A stretch of 64,000 bases of DNA from Pyrocephalus nanus (taxonomy: Eukaryota > Chordata > Aves > Passeriformes > Tyrannidae): the NCBI GenBank assembly GCA_038380795.1, contig CM076276.1, forward strand, positions 15,700,001 to 15,764,000. Reading direction: 5' to 3'. The notes under the pieces are model-generated. The model saw only the letters and a program-made list of their open reading frames with translations, searched no databases and was not told the origin of the DNA. A program made the translations under genes and the position numbers. Shown here in pieces: positions 1 through 10,800 of this stretch; position 1 is the first letter of the stretch; each line of letters opens with the position of its first letter.

Positions 1-1325
1 GGCCCTGGAGGGGACCTGCAGGGAAGCCAGGGCTGGCACCAGGCAGCCTGGGTGGCAGCTTTGGGACTGAGATCCACGTTCTAGGGAGAGTCTGGCAAAG
101 GCTGGGTCCTCTTCGCAGGACTCAGACCTTCGGTATTCCTGACGTTGTCCGTTCTGCCGCTTGCCAAACTCTTATTTCAAGGTTTATTTCCAGATGACCT
201 GTTTCTTCTGTGCAGAAATGTGTAATGGGATGTGTCTGGCCCTGCACAGACGCTCGGATCTGTGTGGACTCCTCCAAGGAAGGGCAGGGTGACAGGGGTT
301 GAGTCACTGTTTACTGTAATTTGATGATTTAATCTTCACTATTGGATGGGGAAAGCAGAGCTGCAGGAGGATGCTCAGAGCTGAGTTGCAGGAGAGCCCC
401 ATTCACCAATCCCCAGGTGCTCCAATGATGGAGAAAGCCCAGGATCCCATACCAATAAATCCCATGGTGCCCCCACTGCTGTGTGTCAGAGCAGTGCTGG
501 GGACAAGGGGACGGTGTGAGGCAGGAGGAGGATGCTCATGGGGGACAGAGGTGGCACCTCAGCCCGCTGATGCAGGGGGGGCTTGCAGGGTGCCCCTGGG
601 CAGTGGCTGCTGCTGGGGGAGCGGGTGCAGGACTGGCAGGGTCCTGCAGGGCTGAGGAGGCAGGACATGCACTCACCACACTGCAAAGGATGGCAAGTCC
701 TGACTTTGTGCAAGGCTGGATTACACCTTAGTGCTGCAGGTAAGTGGGGTTCAGGCTCTCAGGTGGTTTCCCTGGGATGGGATGGATCAGACAGCTCCCC
801 TGGGCCGCTGGCTGATAGCTGCTCCATTCACAGAGCCTGCCCTGCTCCTGCTCCCAGTGTGGCTCTGCTGGCACGGGGCTGGGGACCTGCTGCTGCCCTT
901 CCCTGCCCTGGCTGGAGCTCTGAGCAGCCTTCTCATGCTGAGACCCATCACCCAAGGAGTTATCGATCGATTTAATCCATTTAACAAATAAAAGCGAGTT
1001 TGCACAGTGGCCAGCCCATGGAGACAGAGAGCCTCGAGGGTGGAAGATGAGCAAGCACAGGGCAGTCGATGTGCTCTGATGATTGTGAATCCCAGAGCTC
1101 TGATCTAAGGGAAGAACCAGGGGAGTTCTGGGACAGAACAGAAGGATCACGCTGTTCCAAAGGTTAGGATTGCACCTGGAGGGTGGAACTCGCTCCTACT
1201 GCTGAGTTCTGTGACTTGCCCAGGGTGGCAGGAGCAGGTGAGCCTGTCTGACCACACGCCTCTGGCTCCATGCATGGAAGTGTCACCTGAGCTGTTTATT
1301 TCTGATCACATTGAAAGTGGCAATT

Positions 1326-1358
1326 AAAACAAGAAAAAAAAAAAAAAAGAAAAAAAAA
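1326..1358. repeat. A-rich tract
   Basis: About 30 bases of nearly pure A interrupted by two G residues. It could be a simple A-rich repeat or the tail of an old insertion; no retroelement body is recognisable next to it. Confidence 0.7.
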
Positions 1359-2649
1359 TGTTTATTGTTGAACAGTTTGTGTTTGTGAATTTGATTTCAC
1401 CTGCAAGTATTTGATGACTTTTCTACATCCTAGACTACCTGCTGTGTGTTGTCAAACGGTTCTCATTAAGACCTCCTTTTAGATGGGCATATACTCTTGA
1501 TTCGATTTACTGCATGTATGAAAAAATAAAACATATAATTTTAAAGAAACCTCGAGAGCTTTGCTTCTTTGCCCATGAGCCTCCAGGGGCTGGGCACGCC
1601 CGGGGGTCCCAGCCATCAGCCGGGGATCTGGGGGGTTGGGGTCACCCAGAGGGGCAGGGTGAGTGCATCTCACAGCCCTGGCACAGCAGGAAATGCTGAG
1701 AAGGTGTAGGGGTTTGGTCAAAAAGCTGCATATCTGCACAGCTGGAGAGTGTCAGCTAATGAAGGGTCCCAGAGTGGAGATCTTCAGCTGCTCTTCAGGG
1801 TCCTGATGGACCAGTGGGGAGCAGGGGAAGGTGCAGGTTGTTTGCACCTTCTGTTAATTGCTAATGAAGGGGTTACTGATGCTGCTGCAGGGGCTCTGCC
1901 CACCCCCTGTGAGTACTGGTTCCCAGGCTCTGCAGCTGGTGCAGGGCTGAGCTGGTGGCACTGGGGGTTGGATGCCAGGCAGCCCCTCTGTGGGCACCAT
2001 GCCTGGCAGTGAGGTCAGGGGGCAGCAGGTGAGGGGGTGTTCAGGGCTCTGAAGAGCTGATCCCAATCCTCTACGATCCCCCAGTGCCTGCATGTGCTGC
2101 AGGGCCTGTGGGGTTCCTGGCTGAGTGCACCACTGCGCTCTGCTCGCTCCCAGGAGAGCTCCACAGCTCCTACCTGCCTTTCTCCATCCAGGAGCTCAGC
2201 TGTTTTAGGAAGTGCCCTTGTGGAAGCTGGTGAGTGTGTTGGGAAGGGCTTCTCCTCCTGCTTTTGGGGACTTCAGCTAAGCTTTCAGTTAAGATATCCT
2301 CATCTCTCTCACCTAGTGTGGCAGGTGGTCACTGGGAACCACCCCAATTCACCTGGGGGTGGGAAAACTGTCCCGCTCAACCAGCCCAGCATTGCCCATG
2401 CCCAGCATTGCCCATGCCCCAGCATCCCTCCTCCAGCTGGGCAGCCCTGCTCTGTCCCCCCTTCCCCAGCCCCCAGCCCCTGCTGCTGGCACCGCTGCCT
2501 CTGCTGCTGCCCTCAGCCCCCAGCCACGCCAGGAAGGTCCCCTCAGCCCCAGTGCAGGGTTTTGGGGTGCCTGGGCGAGCCCCTCCCCAGATTCACTGAC
2601 GTGCCCTTTCCCAGCGTGTCGGAAACGCTCCCGAGCTTTCTTTGCCTTG

Positions 2650-2760
2650 GCTTGTGTAAGTGAAACATTTGGTTTTGTGACACTTTCCTTAATTATGGGA
2701 GCTAATGACAAAACCATTGTGACAAATGACTCAGCTTTTGATAGTGAAGTTAATTAATTC
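2650..2760. promoter_or_regulatory. AT-rich island with AP-1/MARE-like site
   Basis: An AT-rich block inside GC-rich surroundings. It contains several TAAT homeodomain cores and TGACTCAGC at 2727-2733/2735, which matches an AP-1 site extended to a MAF half-site. The sequence shows the motifs; enhancer function is inference only. Confidence 0.25.
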
Positions 2761-3014
2761 TGAAGTTAGAGCCTCCATTGGAGTATCTGGAAAAACCCGA
2801 TTAGGAAGTCTGCTTACCCAGCGTGACACGGGCAGCAGGAGCCCAGTCCCTGTGACAGGCAGGTAAAACCCTCCCCACGGCTGCGAGGGATGATCCACCT
2901 GGAGGGAGGGGATTAAAGGCCAGGCATCCCAGCACTTTCCTCCTGATCCATCCGTCCATCCATCAAAGCATCCAGGGGAACACGGCCTCATTAACGTCGG
3001 AGTGAGTGACCAGG

Positions 3015-3165
3015 AGCAGCTCTGCGTCGGGCGCTGACCTTCAAGAGCGTCTCCCTGAAGCCATCTTTCATCTCTTTCATTTGCATTACAATCCTGTTTG
3101 CCTCATTATTCCTTATCCACTTCTTCTTCAAAGGATTTAAATCAAATCAATTAAATTGCGGCTGC
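3015..3165. promoter_or_regulatory. AT-rich island with octamer motif
   Basis: Low-GC block with a perfect POU octamer ATTTGCAT at 3079-3086 and several ATTA/TTAAT cores, contrasting with its surroundings. This composition is typical of conserved noncoding elements near neuronal genes such as CACNG3, but conservation cannot be judged here. Confidence 0.25.
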
Positions 3166-3530
3166 TGGAGCAGCAATGAACCTTTCCTTGTGGCTCGGCA
3201 TGGTCCAGCTGGACCTGGCTACAGAAGGGATTTAATCTTCTGCTATTTGTTCTTTTATTGCTTCTGGGGTACCACTGCCCACAGATCCCTTTGGTAACAG
3301 TCTGTCCTTCCCACCCACCCCGAGCAGACATTCTCCATCTACAGGCTGGTCTTTGTATGTTGGTTGGGGGGAAGGGATTCTCTTGGCTTCCCTCACAGAG
3401 CCTGGGATTGGGATGATGGGGAGCTGCTGACCTGCCCAGAGCAGCTGGAGGAACCCTGGGGCACTGCCTTGGTGGTTGCTGTCCTGTGTCATCCTTTTCC
3501 CTCTCCTCAGCTTGTTTTGCCTGCCAGGGA

Positions 3531-3848
3531 ATCAAAGAACTATGGAATCATTCAGGTTGGAAAAGCTCTCTAAGACCATTGAGTCCAACTGTCCCCTCAG
3601 CACTGCCAAGGCCACCACTGACCCCTGTCCCCAAGTGCCACAATGACGTCTTTTAAATCCCTCCAGGGATGGGAAATCCACTACTTGACAACCTGTTGGT
3701 GAATAAATTGTCCCTAATATTCCACCTAAACCTCCCCTGGTGCAACTTGAGGCTGATTCCTCCTGTCCTGTCACTTGTTACCTGGGAGAAGAGACTGACC
3801 CCCACCCAGCTACACCCTCCTGTCAGGGAGCTGCTGAGTATCGCTACA
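3531..3848 (-). mobile_element. CR1 LINE 3' fragment, older subfamily
   Basis: Reads, on the minus strand, as an avian CR1 3' region. The end close to 3535 has the ATGGAATCATTCAGGTTGGAAA-type terminus, followed by the block about association with small-case CR1 text such as GCCAAGGCCACCACTGA and CTGGGAGAAGAGACTGACCC. It is diverged from the other, more uniform CR1 copies in this window, so it probably belongs to a different and older subfamily. It is 5' truncated and has no coding capacity. Confidence 0.8.
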
Positions 3849-5384
3849 GAGGGAAAAAAAGCTGATGGAATGTCGTAAGTGTGGGCAAATGAACGTGGAT
3901 TTAGGCACGCAGCTGCTGCCAGTGTGGCCGCCCAGTCCCCGGAAGCTGCTGCTGCTGGCCCACGCACGGCCACCCCTGCTCCCTCTGCATCTCAGAATAA
4001 AGAGGCTTAATCAGAATGGATTTCTGTTCCTCCCCTGCTATTTTTATTGCTACTCAACTGTCGGAAGTCCAGCAGAGAGTGTGGTGCAGGGAGGGAACTG
4101 CACCAGCTCGCGCTGAGTGAACCAGCTCGTGCCACCGGCAGCAGGGCTGGGGACACGGGTGGCATCGCTGCCTTGTGTCACTGCTAGGACCCCGCTGAGC
4201 TCAGCAGCACATCACACAGGGACTCACCAGCCTCACCACTGGAGTCCAGTTGGAGCCAGTGGATGGCAACCAGCACTTCCAAAGCGTGTGCAGATATAAA
4301 TAATCCCCTCGTGGGAGTGGGGAAGGATGAGCACATGTGCCGAAGGCTCTGGAGTCCTTACCCCCTCGCAGCCCCTGGGAGCAGGGAAACGGAGAGAAGA
4401 CTAGGCAAGGCTGGAGCATCTCTCTGCATGGCTAATGACCCAAACTCGCCTTGTATCAGCCTCTCTTCCTTCAAGGAAAAACCTAATCCAGCTAGGGATT
4501 ATTTCTGACTACTTACTTCCTGTCACTTTGCCAATTTAAATGCAGCAGAGCTTTCATGGCTGGATTTGGGGGACAAAGCCTAACTGATCTTGTGTTAGGA
4601 CATTTTTGCCTGCAAGGACAGCCTTTTTCTTGCAAGAGTCATACAATCTTTGCAGTGTGGGTCGGATGTTATTTGTTTCTGCCCAGTGCGGAAGGGTTCG
4701 GGACCAGGAGCAGGTGGGTGCCGATGGATAGGGCAGGGAACAGCAAGAGGTGATGGAGCAGGAGCTGGAGGAGCCCGGAGTGCCCAGGGCAGGGTGCCAG
4801 GCTGTGACCCTGAGCACCACAGTCTGAGCTGAGAGCAGGACACCGGGATCCCCAAACTGTTGTTCATTGCAAATCTCAGTGAACCCCTGGGGCACCTGCT
4901 CCAGACAGAGCTCTGAGCTCCCTCCTGGGGCTGACACTCCATCCGTGCAGCAGCAAAAGGGGTGCAGGGCTTGGCAGGGGTGTCCCCACCAACAACCCCA
5001 CGAGGGCCAACACGATCTGCCATGGACTTTGCTTCTGTTTGAGCTCGCTTTGTTCAAAGCCTAGGAAACGGTACATGTGCACTCTGCTCACACCTACACA
5101 CGCTGTGTTAAAATAACACAATTAAGGCTGCAAAATCCCCCACTCGCAACGCAATTTGCAGCCCCTCAGCTGTGGGTGGGAGATATCTTTGCTGCCCGGG
5201 GGCCGGGCAGGGTGCTGGCGTCAGGCGCTGCCCCACGCGCTGCGGGGGTGTGGGTGGGGGGACGGGGGTGGCAGGATGAGGGGCGTCGTGCCACGGCTCG
5301 GGCAGATGGCCCAGCTAAACTCGGTCCCTTCCTGTGCTGTGCCCCAAGCTGCCTTCGTGGTACCCAGGGGACTGTTTAGGACCT

Positions 5385-5712
5385 GGGGGTCTTATGGAAA
5401 TGATGGAGAGTGGCTTTTCACATGGGCAGGTAGTGACAGGGCAAGAGGGTGTGGCTTTAAGTTAATAGAAGAGAGATTTAGATGAGTTATTATGAAGAAA
5501 TCCTTCCCTGGGAGGGTGGGCAGGCCCTGGCACAGGTTGCCCAGAGAAGCTGTGGCTGCCCCATCCCTGGAAGTGTCCAAGGCCAGGTTGGATGGGGCTT
5601 GGAGCAGCCTGGGCTGGTGGAAGGTGTCCCTGCCCATGGCAGGGGGTGGGACTGGATAGGCTTTAGGATTCCTTCCAACCCAAACCATTCTGTGGTTCTA
5701 TGTTTCTATGAG
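5385..5712 (+). mobile_element. CR1 LINE 3' fragment
   Basis: Plus-strand CR1 tail: GAAGAAATCC, GGGAGGGTGGGCAGGCCCTG, CCCAGAGAAGCTGTGGCTGC, then AAGTGTCCAAGGCCAGGTTG and GGTGGAAGGTGTCCCTGCCC, ending in a GGTTCTATGTTTCTATG-type terminal repeat at about 5693-5710. It is 5' truncated, non-coding and one of at least seven close relatives here. Confidence 0.92.
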
Positions 5713-7121
5713 CAGGGTCCCAGTGAAGGGCTCATCTCGGTGTCCAGCCTGTGACACCAAGGTGTGACCTGTGACCACTGTGGGCCTCTTCAGCACCAGT
5801 CCCAGAACTGCACAGGGATAACCCCTCCTCAAAAAACGCTCAGGAAAGGTGGTTGTGTGGGTGCTGCTGACCCCAACTCTCGTGGCCCATCCACACACTG
5901 CTCAGAGGGCTGTGTCCGCCTCCAGCCCACGGAGCACTGCCGCTCTCCGGATGGAAATGCTGAGAATCAGGAGCTGGTGCTGTGCGCCCAGAGAGCCTGG
6001 GCAGAGCTGCACCGCCTCCAGCCTGAGCTGGGAACCAGGCACGGGGCCCGTGGGGAAGCAGGGAATGAACCAGGGTGATCCACGGCCGGGAGCCAGCGGG
6101 AAGGCAGGGAGGGAACACGGCGGGGCAGCAATCAGCATAGCCTGCCTGGGGAGTAGCACAGACGGTGATTTCAGGTTGAGGAGCTACTTAATTTTCACAT
6201 TCTTAATTTCTCGGTACCTTCATAATTTTCTGTTTGCCTTTTTGGAGTAAATAACTAGTAATTCCATGTGAGTGCATACAGATGAGGGCTGGGGAAGCAC
6301 ACACCATCGCGTAAATCATTCGCTTTCCCATCTCACCCGTGGCCCTTACAGGACTGTGAATCAAGAGGTAAGTGTATTCTAGGGCTTGTTGGAAAGGGCG
6401 TATGAGTCATGGGCTCATCCAACCGGCTGAGGAATGTTTGAGGGAGATGAGGAGACGGTGAAGAGGAAGTGGACAGGGGGATTGACTGGTGGGAATGGTT
6501 CAGGATCGGATTGCGGGTATCAGGGATGTTCGGGCTGAATCGGTGCTTGGGTAAGGGTTAAACACGGTGACCCCGGGGCACGGACAGCCCTGTGTCAGCA
6601 TGGGCAGGGGCTGTGCCCTCCCTGGGTCTGCTCTGTGGGTGTGTGGCCCCCAGCCCCTTGCACCAGATGCCACCCGGTGCCCGGTACCGGTGCAGCAGTT
6701 CCAGTGTGTGCAGACTTGGAGGGGGGGCGGGATCGGGGAGCCGAGTCGCCCCTTGCCGGGGGTCTGCAGTCGGTGGGTATCTGCCAGGACTGTCTGCGGT
6801 ACTGACTGGGATGGGCACTCCCACCCAGTCCCGTTGCCGGTCCCTTGTTACAGTCCCGGTACGGTCCCAGAATCCCGGGGAGGGGTCCCTGGGGCAGTCC
6901 CGGTCACTGTCCCCGCTCAGTCCCGGCACCCAGCGGTGGGGGTTCCCCCGCCCGGCCCGGGTATCCTGGGTAGGGTCTCTCTCCCGATCCGCCGGGGCAG
7001 TCCCGGTCTCAGCATCCTGGAGTGCGGTTCCCGGAGCGGTCCCGGTCCCCTCCCAGTTCCGGCACCCCTGGGTGGGCGCCCAGTCCCGGTCCCCTGGTCC
7101 CCCTGCCCGTGGCGGTCCCCG

Positions 7122-7340
7122 GCGCTGTCCCGGCCGGTGGGTGCGGGCTGTCCCGGCCGGTGGGTGCGGGCTGTCCCGGCCGGTGGGTGCGGGCTGTCCC
7201 CGCCGGTGGGTGCGGGCTGTCCCGGCCGGTGGGTGCGGGCTGTCCCGGCCGGTGGGTGCGGGCTGTCCCCGCCGGTGGGTGCGGGCTGTCCCGGCCGGTG
7301 GGTGCGGGCTGTCCCGGCCGGTGGGTGCGGGCGGGGGGCG
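7122..7340. repeat. 23-bp GC-rich minisatellite upstream of CACNG3
   Basis: Nine unit starts (GTGCGGG) fall exactly every 23 bp at 7141, 7164, 7187, 7210, 7233, 7256, 7279, 7302 and 7325, preceded by a partial copy. Units 3 and 6 carry CCCCGCC in place of CCCGGCC, so the array also shows a 69-bp higher-order period. It ends about 300 bp before the CACNG3 start codon, within the CpG island. Confidence 0.95.
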
Positions 7341-7491
7341 GTGTCCCGGCTGCGCAGCCCCCCGCGGGTCCCGCCCCCGCCGCTGCCTTGGCCGGGCGGC
7401 GCGGGGGAGGCGCCGGGAGAGGCGTGGGGAGCGCTCGGCGGAGCCGCTCCGGCGGGCTGGGCTGCTGCGCTCCGCGGGCTGCGCTCGGGCC

Positions 7492-7575
7492 ATGCCTGCC
7501 GGGCTCCCCGGGGCCGGGCCGCCCCGCTCCGCGCCGCCGCGGGGGCCCGGCGCTCCGCCGGCCGCGGGGGCATGA
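7492..7575 (+). promoter_or_regulatory. Upstream ORF 1 of CACNG3 (27 codons)
   Basis: ATG at 7492 with G at -3 opens a 27-codon frame in the same phase as CACNG3 that stops at 7573-7575. The stop overlaps the start of the next uORF as ATGA. It matters only if the 5' UTR extends this far, which is unknown. Confidence 0.4.
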
Positions 7576-7655
7576 GGCGGCGGGCGGCGGGCGGCGGCGC
7601 CGGCCCTTCCCCTGCGAGCCGCCGCCGGAGGATGAAGCAGCATGAGGATGTGTGA
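7572..7655 (+). promoter_or_regulatory. Upstream ORF 2 overlapping the CACNG3 start
   Basis: ATG at 7572 opens a 27-codon frame ending at TGA 7653-7655, beyond the CACNG3 ATG at 7642 and in a different frame. A second in-frame ATG at 7632 (A at -3) gives a 7-codon version. Ribosomes starting here would bypass the main start codon, so this is a candidate brake on translation. Confidence 0.45.
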
Positions 7656-7852
7656 CAGAGGCGTCCAGATGCTCGTCACCACGGTGGGAGCCTTCGCAGC
7701 CTTCAGCCTGATGACCATCGCCGTGGGCACTGACTACTGGCTCTACTCGCGCGGCGTGTGTAGGACTAAGTCCACGAGCGACAACGACACGAGCCGCAAG
7801 AACGAGGAGGTGATGACCCACTCGGGGCTTTGGAGGACGTGCTGCCTGGAAG
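7642..7852 (+). CDS. CACNG3: CACNG3 coding exon 1
   Basis: 211 nt, residues 1-70 plus the first base of Gly71; donor GTACCG. It encodes the cytoplasmic N-terminus, TM1 and most of the first extracellular loop, including the N48 glycosylation sequon and the GLW..CC claudin signature. The 211-nt size is the conserved first-exon length of this family. Confidence 0.97.
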
Positions 7853-10800
7853 GTACCGACCCCCTCGGCCCCAAAACTTCGGGGGAGGGGGTGCATCGCG
7901 GGACCCCCGACCCCAGAGCCGGGTCCCCGGCCAGCGGAGCATCCCCCGGCCAGCCGAGCATCCCCCTGCCCGGTAGCCCCGCCGCCCCCCGCTGCCGCCC
8001 TCCACTCCCTTCCCCGGGCACTTGCAGCGGCACCGCGGTGGAACCTCGCCGGGGGCTCCTCCGCGCGGGTGGCGGGGGCCGTGGGGAGCGTGGCTGCGGG
8101 CTGCGGGGTCCCCCCCGTGCCGGGGACCGGCACTGGCGGCGGCAGCCGTGCTGTCTCCCCGGGGATGCTCTCGGGGAGCTTCGGGCTGAGGGGCCACAGG
8201 TCCCTCTCCCTACCAGAGCTGTGGGAGTGGGAGCAAGCAAAGCCCCGCTGCTGCTGCCTTTCTCTAAGGCTGCGCGGGCACCGTGCCCCTGTCACCGGCA
8301 AACACACACCAGGCGTTTTCATCGCCGAGCCCCAGCACCAGAACCAGCCCTTCCCATCCGAGCGGCAGAGTGGGGCAAGCTGGGCTGCTGCTGCCCCACC
8401 TCATCCTGTCCCTCCCTCCCACAGCCAGGCTGCCCCACCACAGCTGCCTCATGGCTGGCTGCCCCACACGGCTGCCCCACGGCCGTTCTCTCTCCTGCCC
8501 AGCCTGGCCGCTTTGCCCCCTTGCCTCCCTCCCACAGCAAGGCCCTGGCAGCTGCTGCCCTCCTGCAGCACAGGCCACACTTCGGGGCAGTTTTGCCCCA
8601 AAGCTGCTAGCTGAGGTGTTTCTGAGCACCCCTAGGCTGTGCTTAAAGATGAGCTTGAACGGAGCCAGGTGCTGGTACCTGCGCAGCAAAAAAATGGCTG
8701 ATGGCATCACTCTGGGCCCTAACTTTTAAAATTAGTGGCAGCAGTGGGTGTCCTGTGTGCTCGAGGGGACCTGCCCCACTGTCCTGTGGGGCTCCAGGGA
8801 CATCAGGCTCCCCCAGCCCAGGAGTGACCCCTCCAACGGTGTGGGCAGACAAGCCACGGTGCCAAACTGCTCCTCCACGTTGGAAAGTTCTCGGTGAGTC
8901 ACGGCCATAGATGCAGAAATACCCGGTCTGTTCCCGGTGCTTGGTCCTAAACCTGGTGAAGTCAGTTGGAGCTTTCTTATTGATTCAAGGAGGGTTTGGA
9001 TCATGCTCTAATTCTGTAATAAATAATTTGAGATAATCTGTCTCCCCTCTTGGGCTGAGGGAGCCAAGGAGGCAGGAGCCAGGGCTGTGAAAGATGGGAT
9101 TGCTGGAGGCATGAGTAATTTCCAAAATTCTTGGGTTTGCTAGCTGTATTTTTTTTTTTCCAGCCAATGTTTTACATTTCCCTCAGTGTGATCAATCACT
9201 GCTTTGGAAGGAGCCGGAGAGGCCCCGCTCCCCTGGGCACAGCTCACTCGGGAAAGGGCTTGGCAGTGCCATGGCAGAGCTTGGAGCTGAATCACAGCCC
9301 ACCACCCTGAGGCCAGGTGTGGGGCTGAGAGCAGCATGGGCTCACCATGGGCCCAGTGCTCCCAGCTCCATGTCCTACCCCGTGCTGGTGCCCTGGCAGC
9401 TGTTGTGGTGGCAGTGGGAGCGGGAGCCGTGCGGTGCCGCGCGGCCATCCCTGCGGCACAGCCGAGGCCTCACACCGGGCACCGGCTCCACCAACCCCGG
9501 GGTGTGGGTGGCACTGGGCTGCGGGGGGCTGCAGCACCCAGTCGGTGGCAGGGCAGGGAGGGTCCCAGGCTGTGCTCTGGGGGAACACACGGGGCTGTGA
9601 TGGTGCTGGGGGGATGTGACAGGGCTGCTCGTCACCCTCCTGGATCCTGCAGGAGGAGCGCGCCGGTGCCTTGCAGGCTGTTACCGGTGCAATGCTGGGG
9701 AGGGAAAACTTGCTCAGCCAAGCTGTGCAGAGCTCATGTGCTGGCACGAGGGAAGGACTGTGCAGCAGCAGGGGCTGAGGGGTGGTCACTGCAGCCAGGG
9801 GAGAGCTGGGGGCTGTATCTGATACGTGCAGCAGGTCCTGTGTGATCCCTGCTGCAGGGCCTTGCTGCCTCCTGATTTCTGTGCACTCTCTATACTGGAC
9901 TTGAAAAAGGGACAGAGGCTTCACCCCCTGTGCCAGGACTGGTTCCTCTGTGGTGCAGAAGAAGCTCTTAGCACTGAGCGGAGCTCTCTGCCCGTCAGGA
10001 ACCGCCTCTGCCTTGAACTTTCCCCTGCTGACAGGGGTTTGATGTGTGTGGGGAGGGAGGAATGAAGTGCGGAGCCGCAGTGGCTCTCCCGGCTGGGCGC
10101 AGGGCAGAGCACGAAGCTGCCCGACGTGAGTGCCGGCTGTGCCCGTGGCAGCCGCTCTGGCAGCTGTGGCAGCCCCGGCAGCGCCTGCGTGGGAGCTGCA
10201 CCACGTGAGCATCACAAGCCCATCGGCAAGAGCAGATAAATCTTGAATGAAGCCGCTGCAGACCCATGGAGAGACACCCACACTGGGAAACACAAATTAG
10301 CGGTTGACTCAATATGTGGAGCCCAGGCAGGTGTTCCCAGACTGCTGGGCTGGGATAGACCGGTTGGATTGGCAGCGTTTGGATCCTAATTATTGCTTTT
10401 ACGATATGCAAACGCTTAGCAGGTGTCCGCTCGTGTTTCCCACTCAGGCGTGACCAGTGCTGGGTCAGTGGCTGTCCCTGTTGCTGTTTCAGCATCACTT
10501 GTTTTCCTCTGTTGCTGCTTTGTCAGAAAGGAGGGACGAACGTGGCACTCTGAGGAGAGAGCTGAAGTTGAGAAATAGCTGCTTAGGTTGACGGTGTTTT
10601 TTTGAGAAAGTAAAAGAACTTCGGTTTTCATCAAACTTAATTAAATTCAGCATCATTAAATGCAGCATCATTAAATGCAGGGAGGCTCCATGTCCTCCCT
10701 GCTGCGTGGTGTAGATTGGGACTGGCTCCATGGCATCATGCAGATCTGAAACAGGCAGAAGGAGCAGGAGGATTTGGCCGAGGCTTCTCAAAATACCATA

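Larger units (their letters stand above)
1..6560. other. Region upstream of CACNG3, no gene recognised
   Basis: Mixed GC-rich and AT-rich sequence with only short overlapping ORFs on both strands; none has recognisable domain content or plausible splice structure. It holds two CR1 fragments, an A-rich tract and two AT-rich islands listed separately. In mammals PRKCB lies upstream of CACNG3 (established synteny, from memory), but I saw no sequence I can assign to its last exon, so that gene probably ends before this window. Confidence 0.6.
6560..8250 (+). promoter_or_regulatory. CACNG3: CpG island spanning CACNG3 promoter and exon 1
   Basis: Very GC-rich, CpG-dense sequence that begins about 1 kb before the start codon and runs about 400 bp into intron 1. 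Reiterated GTCCCGGT and CCCGGT words fill 6800-7110, and a 23-bp minisatellite follows. I see no TATA box near the start, which fits a dispersed CpG-island promoter. The transcription start site cannot be fixed from the sequence alone. The long ORFs on both strands here are composition artefacts. Confidence 0.8.

Noticed and set aside
1..6560. 3' end of PRKCB expected upstream by synteny
   Set aside because: No exon encoding a PKC C-terminus was found.
6558..8322. Long minus-strand ORFs (390 and 437 aa) and plus ORFs (362 and 327 aa) around the CACNG3 promoter
   Set aside because: CpG-island composition plus the 23-bp repeat removes stop codons; content is repetitive (THRPGQPAPTGRDSP) and overlaps the real exon 1.
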